A stretch of DNA of 34,479 bases from contig JARCMD010000119.1 in the NCBI GenBank assembly GCA_030248885.1, positions 1 to 34,479 of the forward strand, in the 5' to 3' direction. The stretch is from Leptolyngbyaceae cyanobacterium MP9P1.79. Its GTDB lineage: Bacteria; Cyanobacteriota; Cyanobacteriia; JARCMD01. The notes under the pieces are model-generated. The model was not told where the DNA came from. It ran no database searches and saw only the letters and a program-made list of their open reading frames with translations. The first letter of the stretch is position 1; each line of letters starts with the position of its first letter. Both the position numbers and the translations under genes were made by a program. This document shows positions 13,525-21,175 of the stretch, piece after piece.

Positions 13525-15633
13525 TTAAAGATGGCTCTGATAGGGGTTGGTGAGTTTGCCTAACTGTTGGGTAAGCAAGCTGAGGAATAGACCCACATCG
13601 GTTACTACACCCACAGATTCGATCGAGCCACGATCGCTCAGCTTGGTCACCACCGCTGGATTAATGTCCACACACACCATCTTTACTCCCGCCGGGGTCA
13701 TATTGCCCACACCGATCGAGTGCAGCATCGACGACAGCATCAGAATCAGGTCAGCCCCTTGGATCAGGTGAGCATAGTCGGCTTGGGCTTCCAGCAGATC
13801 CATTTCGGTGTCAGGCAGGGGCCCGTCGTCGCGGATTGAGCCAGCGAGGGAAAACGGCACATTATGACGAACGCACTCGTAGAGTACGCCACTGGTGAGG
13901 ACTCCTTGCTCCACCGCTTGAGCGATACCGCCACAGCGCCGAATCGTGTTGATTACCTTCAGGTGGTGGCGGTGACCGCCTTGGACAGAGACTCCACGCT
14001 TCATATCCATGCCCAGGGAAGTGCCCATAATGGCTTGCTCAATGTCGTGGACGGCGATCGCATTGCCGCCCAGCAACGCCTGCACATAACCTTCCCGAAT
14101 CAGCTTCGCCAAATGTTCGCCGCCGCCGGTGTGAATCACCACGGGCCCCGCTGTCACAACCACCTTGCCGCCCTGATCCCGAATCTGACGCAATTCCCAA
14201 GCAATTTGCTCGACCACCAGTTCCACCCGGCGTTCACTGGAAACCCCCGATCCCATGAAGCTAAACTCTTGGGTGTTGCGCTGTTCCCGTGATTCCACCT
14301 TCCGCACCGTGCGGATGCCCTCCACACCAACAACGACTCGATCGTCCACCTGCAAATCTCGCAGCAACTTACACTCTGCCATCAGCCCTTGGGGAGTCTG
14401 CGCCACCACGATCGCCGCATCCATTCGCTGCGCCTGCACCTTCACCCACTGATCCTGGACGCGCACCTCTGTTGGATAAATCGTGGTTCCATAAAAATCT
14501 TCGGGAGCTACACCTGTCTGAACACAGACCTCTAGGTGAACGTCGCAAATCTCTTGGGGTGGCGGTACAGCACCCAAGTCGATGAGTTGCACCATAATCA
14601 ATTCCATGATTTCGTGGGAGGGCGCAGACACCTTCACATCTGCGGCCGAGGTGCTTTGCCGCTGCTCTCCCAGGTTGAAGTTCAGCACCTGAAAGCTGCC
14701 TCCCGCTTCCACCACTACATCCAGCGCTTGATTGATTAACCCAGAATCCAACAGGTGACCTTCCAAGCGAATGGTGCGGCTCTCGACAGCGGCGATCGCC
14801 CTCACCTCAGACACCACTGGCTCCGTCACCCGCAGAGTGAGACATTTCGCCGCGCCCCCCGCTTTCAGAAACTCGGTCAGGGGCGTTTCCACAATTTGAA
14901 ACCCAACCTGGGTGAGACGCTGGCGCAACTCATCACTCACTTTGTTGACAATAACGATCGATCCCACGTTGACAGCATTACAGGCGAAGTTGACTGCATC
15001 CAGTTCGCCGATCGCAATTCGCTTCGCCCCTGGCACCCGCATTTCAATCAAGCGATTGGAGTAACCATCAAAGGCAGGCGGGTAGTAGAGCAAGTAGCCA
15101 TCTTGCAGAGGACAAAAACACGTATCCAGGTGATAGAAGCGCTCATCCATTAGCCGCAAGGACAGCACCTCTGTATCCAACCATTCTGCCAAATAGGGGT
15201 GGGAATCCAGCTCAGAGCGAAAGCCATACCCCGCCCACAGCCAGCGCCCTTCCCGATCGAACAGAGCATCTCCCGCCCCTTCAAAGGGTAAATCTTTCGG
15301 CAACTCGTAGACCGTGAAGTCTTTTTCCAAGAACCACTCCTTGAAGAAGGGTTCTTCGCCCTGCCGTTCTTTGTGGTAAAAGCGACTCAGAACCACCGTT
15401 TTGCCCAACACCAACCCTGCGTTAGCCGTGAACACCATATCTGGCACTCCTTTCTGGGGAGTTACGAGATCCACAATGGCGTGTTCCTTCAGCACATGAA
15501 AGAGTTGCTGCCACTGCTCTGCGGCGCGATCCTGGGATGATTTGTGAATATTTCCTTCCATCCACGGATTGATTACATAATCCACATCGTAGTGATCAGG
15601 AGGGCACATTAAGAAACGCATTGAGGAGTTCAT
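13525..15633 (-). CDS. argZ: Arginine dihydrolase / bifunctional ArgZ-AgrE
   Basis: This 702-residue protein belongs to the cyanobacterial ArgZ/AgrE family. Its N-terminal amidinotransferase-fold domain (about 1-285) hydrolyses arginine to ornithine, CO2 and two ammonia in the cytoplasm. The start RFLMCPPDHYDVDYVINPWMEGN is diagnostic. Candidate active-site residues are Asn22, Asn71, Glu118 (PFEGAGDAL), His168 (YHLDTCF) and Cys264 (AAKCLTLRV). With the ATG at 15633 the Glu, His and Cys numbers agree with those I recall for Synechocystis ArgZ, which supports this start. The C-terminal half (about 290-702) is the LOR/SDH-like region that gives AgrE its ornithine cyclodeaminase (proline-forming) activity, with NAD-binding segments such as GGKVVVTAGPVVIHTGGGEH. 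An upstream ATG at 15705 lies within a repeat element and is unlikely. It suggests use of arginine or cyanophycin nitrogen. Confidence 0.9.
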   Translation of the reverse strand: MNSSMRFLMCPPDHYDVDYVINPWMEGNIHKSSQDRAAEQWQQLFHVLKEHAIVDLVTPQKGVPDMVFTANAGLVLGKTVVLSRFYHKERQGEEPFFKEWFLEKDFTVYELPKDLPFEGAGDALFDREGRWLWAGYGFRSELDSHPYLAEWLDTEVLSLRLMDERFYHLDTCFCPLQDGYLLYYPPAFDGYSNRLIEMRVPGAKRIAIGELDAVNFACNAVNVGSIVIVNKVSDELRQRLTQVGFQIVETPLTEFLKAGGAAKCLTLRVTEPVVSEVRAIAAVESRTIRLEGHLLDSGLINQALDVVVEAGGSFQVLNFNLGEQRQSTSAADVKVSAPSHEIMELIMVQLIDLGAVPPPQEICDVHLEVCVQTGVAPEDFYGTTIYPTEVRVQDQWVKVQAQRMDAAIVVAQTPQGLMAECKLLRDLQVDDRVVVGVEGIRTVRKVESREQRNTQEFSFMGSGVSSERRVELVVEQIAWELRQIRDQGGKVVVTAGPVVIHTGGGEHLAKLIREGYVQALLGGNAIAVHDIEQAIMGTSLGMDMKRGVSVQGGHRHHLKVINTIRRCGGIAQAVEQGVLTSGVLYECVRHNVPFSLAGSIRDDGPLPDTEMDLLEAQADYAHLIQGADLILMLSSMLHSIGVGNMTPAGVKMVCVDINPAVVTKLSDRGSIESVGVVTDVGLFLSLLTQQLGKLTNPYQSHL

Positions 15634-16098
15634 GGTAGATGTCAGGGTAAATTGAGGACGGGTGCAGTTAGATTTAGATAGTTTGTCAGAATAGGTGATG
15701 TGCAACTTTCCCGAACCGCCCTCACCCCAACCCCTCTCCCAAAAGGGGAGAGGGGCTAAGACTCAGATCGGCTCCCCTTCTCCCAGTGGGAGAAGGGCGG
15801 GGGGATGAGGGCAGACTTTAAGTTGCACATCACCTAAAACTATGGTTAAGAAACTAGGGGTGCGAATCAAACGTGTAGAGGTAAGAAAAACATTAACGTT
15901 CTATTCTATTACGCTCTAGTCCTCAGAGTGCCAATCCCCAAAATGATTGGGAAGGAAAAGAAGTAGGGCGATCGATCCCGTTAGTAATTTTATGAAAACC
16001 AGTTCCTGCTAGGATCTAGGGCGTGAATGGGCCATGGGCGAGAACTGAAACAGGATTGCTCAGATCCCGGTAGTCAATAACTGAACCCCAATAACTAA
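15634..16098. other. Divergent intergenic region with a complete MITE-like element
   Basis: These 465 bases between the divergent argZ and TPR genes must carry both promoters. A complete twin-hairpin element (15692-15836) sits only about 60 nt upstream of the argZ start, so any argZ promoter is either within it, downstream of it, or displaced by it. The remainder (15837-16098) shows no gene or clear regulatory motif to my eye. Confidence 0.55.
15692..15836. mobile_element. Twin-hairpin MITE-like element with perfect 16-bp terminal repeats (copy 5)
   Basis: The element begins TAGGTGATGTGCAACT and ends with its exact reverse complement AGTTGCACATCACCTA. The inside holds CCCTCACCCC, the hairpin CCCCTCTCCC...GGGGAGAGGGG, the hairpin CTTCTCCC-AGT-GGGAGAAG and GGGGATGAGGGC. 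The outermost TA on each side could be a TA target duplication, as made by IS630/Tc1-type transposases. There is no coding sequence. Confidence 0.78.
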
Positions 16099-17025
16099 AT
16101 GGTAAGACGAGTTGTCGGTAAGCAATGGCAGCAGTGGCAAGCGATCGGGCTACTGAGTTTGGCTCTGGGCAGTGGAATCGGCTGGGGCGCATCTCAGCCA
16201 GTGTTTGCTCAGTCTATCCTTCCACAACTGGCTCAGAATCCTGGGGCCGAGCAATGGTTCAACCAGGGGCTACAATTTATTCAAGCTGGGAAAGTAACCG
16301 AGGCTGTGGCCGCTTTTCGCCAAGCCACCCGCCTTAATCCCGCAATGGCCGTTGCCCACTACAATCTGGGGCTGGCGCTCCGGCAGCAGGGCAAGCTCCA
16401 ACTTGCCGCCGATGCATTTTATCAAGCTGCCCAAGTTGATCCCCAATTTGCCCTGGCCTTTGCCAATTTGGGGGCGGCGCTGCTGGAGGGCAATAACCTG
16501 GAGCAAGCGGGGGCTTATTTGCAACGGGCGATCGAACTCAACCCCAGCCTCGGCTTAGCCCACTACAATCTAGGGCTAGTTCTAGAGCAGCAGGGAAACT
16601 TAGAACGCGCTACAAATTCCTTCCAGACAGCGAAAAGGCTCAGTCCCCAAGCGTCTGAACCCGCCTATCACCTGGGTTTGATTTACCTGAAGCAAAACCG
16701 CATTCAGGAAGCCACGGAGGAATTTCGTCAAGCCATCAAAATTACCCCGAAATACCCGGAAGCTCAATACAGTCTCGGATCTATTTTATTTAACCAAGGT
16801 GATTTTGCTGGGGCCCTCACGGCGTTTCGGCAATCTGCCCAGTCCAATTCCAACTACGCCAATGCCTACTACGGCGCAGGACTAACCTTTTTACGGCAAG
16901 GGCTTTATAAAGATGCCCTGCAAGTGTTGCAGTATGCCAAAGAGCTATATGCCCTGCAAGGAAATACGGAATGGGCCGCAAAGGCAGACCAGCAACTCCA
17001 ACGGGCACGAACCCAAGCGAAATAG
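16099..17025 (+). CDS. Exported TPR-repeat protein
   Basis: This 308-residue protein starts with a signal peptide (basic MVRRVVGKQW, hydrophobic core, likely cleavage after VFA/Q near residue 37), so it is periplasmic or outer-membrane associated. Residues 48-287 are seven consecutive 34-residue tetratricopeptide repeats. These have the usual pattern (for example AHYNLGLALRQQGKLQLAADAF and AHYNLGLVLEQQGNLERATNSF) and LNP/VDP/ITP turns at each repeat end. TPR arrays mediate protein-protein binding, and there is no catalytic domain. The partner cannot be deduced from context: the gene is alone, divergent from argZ and 86 nt before an unrelated NYN gene on the same strand. A structural or scaffold role, as in pilus or envelope assembly, is possible but not shown. 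Confidence 0.85.
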   Translation: MVRRVVGKQWQQWQAIGLLSLALGSGIGWGASQPVFAQSILPQLAQNPGAEQWFNQGLQFIQAGKVTEAVAAFRQATRLNPAMAVAHYNLGLALRQQGKLQLAADAFYQAAQVDPQFALAFANLGAALLEGNNLEQAGAYLQRAIELNPSLGLAHYNLGLVLEQQGNLERATNSFQTAKRLSPQASEPAYHLGLIYLKQNRIQEATEEFRQAIKITPKYPEAQYSLGSILFNQGDFAGALTAFRQSAQSNSNYANAYYGAGLTFLRQGLYKDALQVLQYAKELYALQGNTEWAAKADQQLQRARTQAK

Positions 17026-17111
17026 CAGCTAGATGGCTTGAAGTATTTGTTTGAGCAGACTAAGAGTGTTCATCTAAGTTCATGCTCAAATAGCAGCACA
17101 TCTAGAGAAAT

Positions 17112-17858
17112 ATGCAACCATCAGAATCAAAAATTGCATTACTGATTGACGCGGATAATGCCCCTGCACTGAAGATTAATGCAATCCTATCTGAGATTGC
17201 CAAATATGGAGTCGCCAGTATCCGTAGAGCTTATGGGAATTGGAAGAATCCTACTTTGAAAGGTTGGGAGGATTGTTTGCATGAGAATGCTATTCGGCCC
17301 GTACAGCAGTTTGACTATACAAAGGGAAAGAATGCAGCAGATGCAGCTTTGATCATTGATGCAATGGACTTGCTATATACCCAAAAGTTGGATGCTTTCG
17401 CAATTGTTTCAAGTGACTGTGATTTTACGCCATTAATCACGCGGATTTTGACTAATGGGTTACGAGTCTATGGGTTCGGAGAGAAGAAAACACCCTTGCC
17501 TTTTATCAAAGCCTGTTCAGTATTTTTACATCTGGAGACTATTGATCAAACGGTTGACCCCGAAATCTCAAAAGTTGCTGCAAGTGTTAAGAAACCGGGT
17601 AAGGAATTGAAACAGGACACACAACTAATGAATCTACTCAGAGGTGCCGTCTCTAGTACTCAACATGATGATGGGTGGTCAAGTTTAGGCGAGGTTGGCG
17701 CACATATCAGAAATCAGGCATCGTTTGAATCACGCAACTACGGATATGCCAAATTAAGCGGTATGTTTGAGGCAATCGACTTATTTGAGATTCAGAGAAA
17801 AAACAACTTGGTCTGCGTGAGAAACAAGCAAAAGGACAATACTGCTCAAAAGACATAG
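17112..17858 (+). CDS. NYN-domain (PIN-like) protein with C-terminal OST-HTH/LOTUS domain
   Basis: This is a 248-residue, two-domain, putative RNA-processing protein. Residues 8-145 are an NYN domain, a PIN-like ribonuclease fold. The metal-binding acids are Asp13/Asp15 in LLIDADNAP, Asp77 and Asp83 in AADAALIIDA, and Asp102/Asp104 in IVSSDCDF, all retained. Residues about 168-237 (DTQLMNLLRGAVSSTQHDDGW ... YAKLSGMFEAIDLF) fit an OST-HTH/LOTUS domain, which in other proteins binds RNA, including G-rich RNA. It differs from LabA, which lacks this tail. The gene reads more A/T-rich than its neighbours and contains no GCGATCG motif, unlike the flanking genes, which hints at later acquisition. 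It ends only 3 nt from the convergent dnaG stop. The RNA target is unknown. Confidence 0.85.
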   Translation: MQPSESKIALLIDADNAPALKINAILSEIAKYGVASIRRAYGNWKNPTLKGWEDCLHENAIRPVQQFDYTKGKNAADAALIIDAMDLLYTQKLDAFAIVSSDCDFTPLITRILTNGLRVYGFGEKKTPLPFIKACSVFLHLETIDQTVDPEISKVAASVKKPGKELKQDTQLMNLLRGAVSSTQHDDGWSSLGEVGAHIRNQASFESRNYGYAKLSGMFEAIDLFEIQRKNNLVCVRNKQKDNTAQKT

Positions 17859-17861
17859 CGA

Positions 17862-19904
17862 TTAACTCATGCTTACTTCAGCTTCAGTTTTAGGAGTTTC
17901 AGCCAGTTCTGTCATCGTGACTTGGCGTTGTTGATCTAGGGCTTCCAGATAGCGTCGTTCGTCATAAAAAAGTTGGTGAAACTTGAGAGCTTCCGCGTTT
18001 AGTTCTGCATATAACTGTTCAATTTGTAGCTCTGACGGTTCCTGGCTCTCGTTTTGGTTCAGGAATTTTTCTAGGCAAGTGATAATTGAGTTAATAGTTT
18101 GCTCCGACCAAACCTTTACTAAATGGCGACAGCGTTTTTCAGAACTAATCCGCTCTAGACTGGCAGCGGCTACCCGCATATCCAGAGTCGGTCTAGAGAT
18201 ATCCAGTTTAGTTTTTTCATTCAATTCCAAAATATGCATGACTTGGGACATTTTTTGAGGAAAGTCGGTGAAGCGATCGTGTAACTGGGCTAATAAATCT
18301 GGGGTGAATGCATTCCGATCGCCTCGCTGTTCCCCCATCCGCTGCTCCTCCTGTTCCTCAATTGCTAAAATTTGTTGCCATAGAAATCGATGGTGGGAAA
18401 GGCTAAACTCCAGATCCCGTTGTTTCAGCGTTTCCACGACCTCAGGGCGGTAGCTGGGACAATGCACGTAAATGCTCAATAGCTGCGCTTCAGCCGCTTC
18501 CCTGAGGGTATAGTCCCCCGGCTTTTCCCACTTCTGGGCCCGCCCGTGCCAGCGTTGTCCCTTTACTTGGGTACGCAGGTCAGTTTCCAGTTGCAGCGCT
18601 ACCCGCGCCTCGCCTTGGCTTAGAAGTTGGGCGCAGTGATGGATGTAGTGGGTTCGCAGGGGCGCGTTGGGGAGATTGCCCAAGAGTTTGACGATCGCCT
18701 GCACCCCTTGCTGAAATTGGTCAGCTTGCTTCAGGTCTTGTCCCTGGAGCGCTTGTTGAATTTGCCAGTCTAGCCACAGGGGAGCGTGGGCTAGCACCTC
18801 CTGGTAATCAGCCGCAGTCCGGGTTTTGAGAAATTCATCGGGGTCTTTTCCTTGGGGCAAATTGAGAATGCGGAGGCTGACCTGTCCCTGGTAGGCTAGG
18901 GCGGCAACTTCCCCGATCGCCCGCTCTGCTGCCTTGGTTCCCGCTGCATCGCCGTCAAAGTTGAACACAATGTTTTTGGACTCGGTGTAGCGCAGCAATT
19001 GCCTGACCTGAGCGACACTCAACGCCGTCCCCATTGATGCCACCACATTGGTGATCCCCGCCGCATGGAGCGCGATCGTGTCAAAATATCCCTCCACCAC
19101 GATCGCCTGGTCTTGTTTGGCAATTTGTGTCCGAGCCTTATCTAGGGCGAACAATGTTTTACCCTTGTCAAACAAATCTGTTTCAGGAGAATTGAGGTAC
19201 TTGGGCTGTTCATCTCCTAGGGATCTGCCGCCATAGCCAATCACCCGCCCCTGTAAGTCATGGATAGGAATGATCAGCCGATCGCGGAACCGATCGTAGT
19301 AGCCCGCCCCACCCTTACGCGGCACAATCAACCCCGCCTGCTCCACCAGTTCCACCGGATAATACTTTTGCTCCACCAAATACCCATGGAGCGTCTCCCA
19401 GCCAGGGGGAGCATAGCCAATTTGAAACTGCTGAATCGTTTCCTGACTCAACTGGCGGCTGTGTTGCAAATATTCGAGAGCCGCTTTGCCCGCCGCTTGA
19501 CGCAGAGCATGTTCAAAAAAGCGCGTCGTGAGTGCCAGAATTTCGTAGAGTTGCTCCCTGACCGATAGCTGACGCTGTAATTCCTGCCGCTGCTCTGGTT
19601 CCAGGGTCTTCACTGGCACCTGGTAACGCTGAGCCAGATCCAGCACCACATCCCCAAAGGATTCCTTCCCCAGTTCCATCAGGAACTTGATCGCATTGCC
19701 CCCCGCACCGCAACTAAAGCAATAGTAAAACTGCTTGCTAGGACTGACGCTAAAACTGGGAGATTTGTCGTCGTGGAAGGGACACAACCCCACAAAATCC
19801 TTCCCCTGCTTCCGCAACACCACATGCTCAGATACCACATCCACAATGTCGGTACGTTGCTTGACTTCTTCAACAGTGTCGGGGTGCAAACGAGGGGTGC
19901 TCAT
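17862..19904 (-). CDS. dnaG: DNA primase DnaG
   Basis: This 680-residue protein synthesises RNA primers at the replication fork. The N-terminal CHC2 zinc finger has Cys41, His44, Cys62 and Cys65 (GLCPFHDDKSPSF ... YCFSCGAGG). The basic RNA polymerase motif is FRDRLIIPI (about 206-214). The Toprim metal site includes Glu271 (VVEGYFD) and Asp317/Asp319 (FNFDGDAAG). The C-terminal region (about 430-660) is the helical helicase-binding part. It is longer and more Gln/Glu-rich than in E. coli, as usual for cyanobacteria. A possible later start is not needed, since the MSTPRLHPDTVEEVKQRTDIVDVV beginning is canonical. It is encoded alone and not in the sigma-factor operon of enterobacteria. Confidence 0.97.
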   Translation of the reverse strand: MSTPRLHPDTVEEVKQRTDIVDVVSEHVVLRKQGKDFVGLCPFHDDKSPSFSVSPSKQFYYCFSCGAGGNAIKFLMELGKESFGDVVLDLAQRYQVPVKTLEPEQRQELQRQLSVREQLYEILALTTRFFEHALRQAAGKAALEYLQHSRQLSQETIQQFQIGYAPPGWETLHGYLVEQKYYPVELVEQAGLIVPRKGGAGYYDRFRDRLIIPIHDLQGRVIGYGGRSLGDEQPKYLNSPETDLFDKGKTLFALDKARTQIAKQDQAIVVEGYFDTIALHAAGITNVVASMGTALSVAQVRQLLRYTESKNIVFNFDGDAAGTKAAERAIGEVAALAYQGQVSLRILNLPQGKDPDEFLKTRTAADYQEVLAHAPLWLDWQIQQALQGQDLKQADQFQQGVQAIVKLLGNLPNAPLRTHYIHHCAQLLSQGEARVALQLETDLRTQVKGQRWHGRAQKWEKPGDYTLREAAEAQLLSIYVHCPSYRPEVVETLKQRDLEFSLSHHRFLWQQILAIEEQEEQRMGEQRGDRNAFTPDLLAQLHDRFTDFPQKMSQVMHILELNEKTKLDISRPTLDMRVAAASLERISSEKRCRHLVKVWSEQTINSIITCLEKFLNQNESQEPSELQIEQLYAELNAEALKFHQLFYDERRYLEALDQQRQVTMTELAETPKTEAEVSMS

Positions 19905-19928
19905 ACTTCTAACCAGTTTTATATTGCC

Positions 19929-20930
19929 TTAACCTCTGAGCGCTTTGGAAAATTGAATTTCCGATCGCCTCACATCTTGGAACAGATCCGCATCTTCCAT
20001 GTGAAATGCACAAATATCACAATACTGTCGTCCCATTCGTCCTGAAAAATAGGCATGAATTTCTTCAAGCGTATCTGAGTTATCAGTCTGTGTTGACAAC
20101 ATCAAATCGCCAAGATTATCGTAAATCAACAAATACTTATAGTTGAGTTCTCTAAACAGTTCAAAAACGAGCAGATTGTTGTCATTTTGCTGAGCCAAAA
20201 AGAATGGATCATACTCAAAAAACACAATTGGCTTTGCACTCACCAGAAAGTCGATCGCTCCCCGCAAGATTTTGCAATCGAAACCATCCGTATCAATTTT
20301 GATCATCTTAGACACCAAGAAGCTAGGTCGTTCCTGCAAAACATCAGATAGCCTTTCAATTTTGATCATCACGTCTGATGTTTGATCTAAACTCGCTTGA
20401 TTGGCATCTTGATTGATGTGAGCAGTCCCACCATCTCGACTAATCAAACTTTTGATCTCCAACGTTGATTCACCCACATAACACTTGGCAAGCTCAACAT
20501 CTGTGAATAGAGCTTTGTTGCCTTCTAAAATTGGATAAAATTGCTCATCTCCCTCAATACAAAGGATGGGAAAATAAACCTCCTTTCTCAGCAGGGCGAT
20601 CGAATCTCCAATATTTGCCCCCACATCAATAAACCTTAAATCCTCATATTTTTGCTTAGCATGTCTAGCAATTCTCACTAAATTCAGAGAGTAATAAGGA
20701 TACTTCTTAAGAATAAATGGTAATTGGTGGGAAAGCGGAATTGATAGGGGAAAGCCTCCAACACTATAGGTAACAAGTGGGTCATTGAAACTCTCAACCA
20801 TCACTGTGAGTAGTCGATTAAAAATTTTCGTCTTGAATCTATCCATGGGACTATTGACTGATGCATTTAGAACTTGCCCATGTATAGTCTGAGCAAAGTC
20901 ATGCATTAGTGTTTTTTGCGGTTCTTTCAT
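19929..20930 (-). CDS. FkbM-family SAM-dependent methyltransferase
   Basis: This 333-residue protein has the FkbM methyltransferase fold. SAM-binding motif I is FIDVGANIGDS (100-110), motif II includes CIEGDEQFYPILEGN (124-138), and the family-typical KIDTDGFDCKILRGA is at 211-225. Members methylate sugars or natural-product hydroxyls. In surface-polysaccharide loci they modify glycans. It follows, on the same strand, the Wzt-like ATPase gene, which makes a glycan substrate the best guess. A probable terminator lies between them, so co-transcription is doubtful. No glycosyltransferases are in the window. The Shine-Dalgarno sequence is not evident. It reads more A/T-rich than dnaG, in common with the neighbouring transporter gene, as is usual for surface-polysaccharide genes. 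Confidence 0.85.
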   Translation of the reverse strand: MKEPQKTLMHDFAQTIHGQVLNASVNSPMDRFKTKIFNRLLTVMVESFNDPLVTYSVGGFPLSIPLSHQLPFILKKYPYYSLNLVRIARHAKQKYEDLRFIDVGANIGDSIALLRKEVYFPILCIEGDEQFYPILEGNKALFTDVELAKCYVGESTLEIKSLISRDGGTAHINQDANQASLDQTSDVMIKIERLSDVLQERPSFLVSKMIKIDTDGFDCKILRGAIDFLVSAKPIVFFEYDPFFLAQQNDNNLLVFELFRELNYKYLLIYDNLGDLMLSTQTDNSDTLEEIHAYFSGRMGRQYCDICAFHMEDADLFQDVRRSEIQFSKALRG

Positions 20931-21013
20931 TGTTTGGAGGAGAAAATTTTATGAGATTTCATACCTACGTCGCGCTTCTCTAATTAGCCTTCCCTAATCT
21001 ATTAGCTTTCTTT

Positions 21014-21035
21014 AAGAAAGGCTCATTTCTGAGCC
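21014..21035 (-). terminator. Probable terminator of the Wzt-like gene
   Basis: On the minus strand this reads GGCTCA-GAAA-TGAGCC followed by TTTCTT, a 6-bp stem closed by a GNRA tetraloop with a pyrimidine run. A second short stem overlaps the run. It lies between the wzt-like stop and the fkbM start. Confidence 0.55.
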
Positions 21036-21175
21036 ATAACATTTAAAGGATTCCACATTAAGGTGTTTCTTAATCTTGCACTATAGATAAAAGAGGTTGA
21101 GTGGGTTTTGCCTAGAGAAATGAAAGCTTCTATAATCGAACAATTAACTCATGATTAACTGTTGAAACCTATGCG

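Noticed and set aside
13864-15153. Several long plus-strand frames opposite argZ/agrE
   Set aside because: They are antisense to strongly conserved coding sequence and give His/Pro/Arg-rich low-complexity translations, as expected for shadow frames in a G/C-rich gene.
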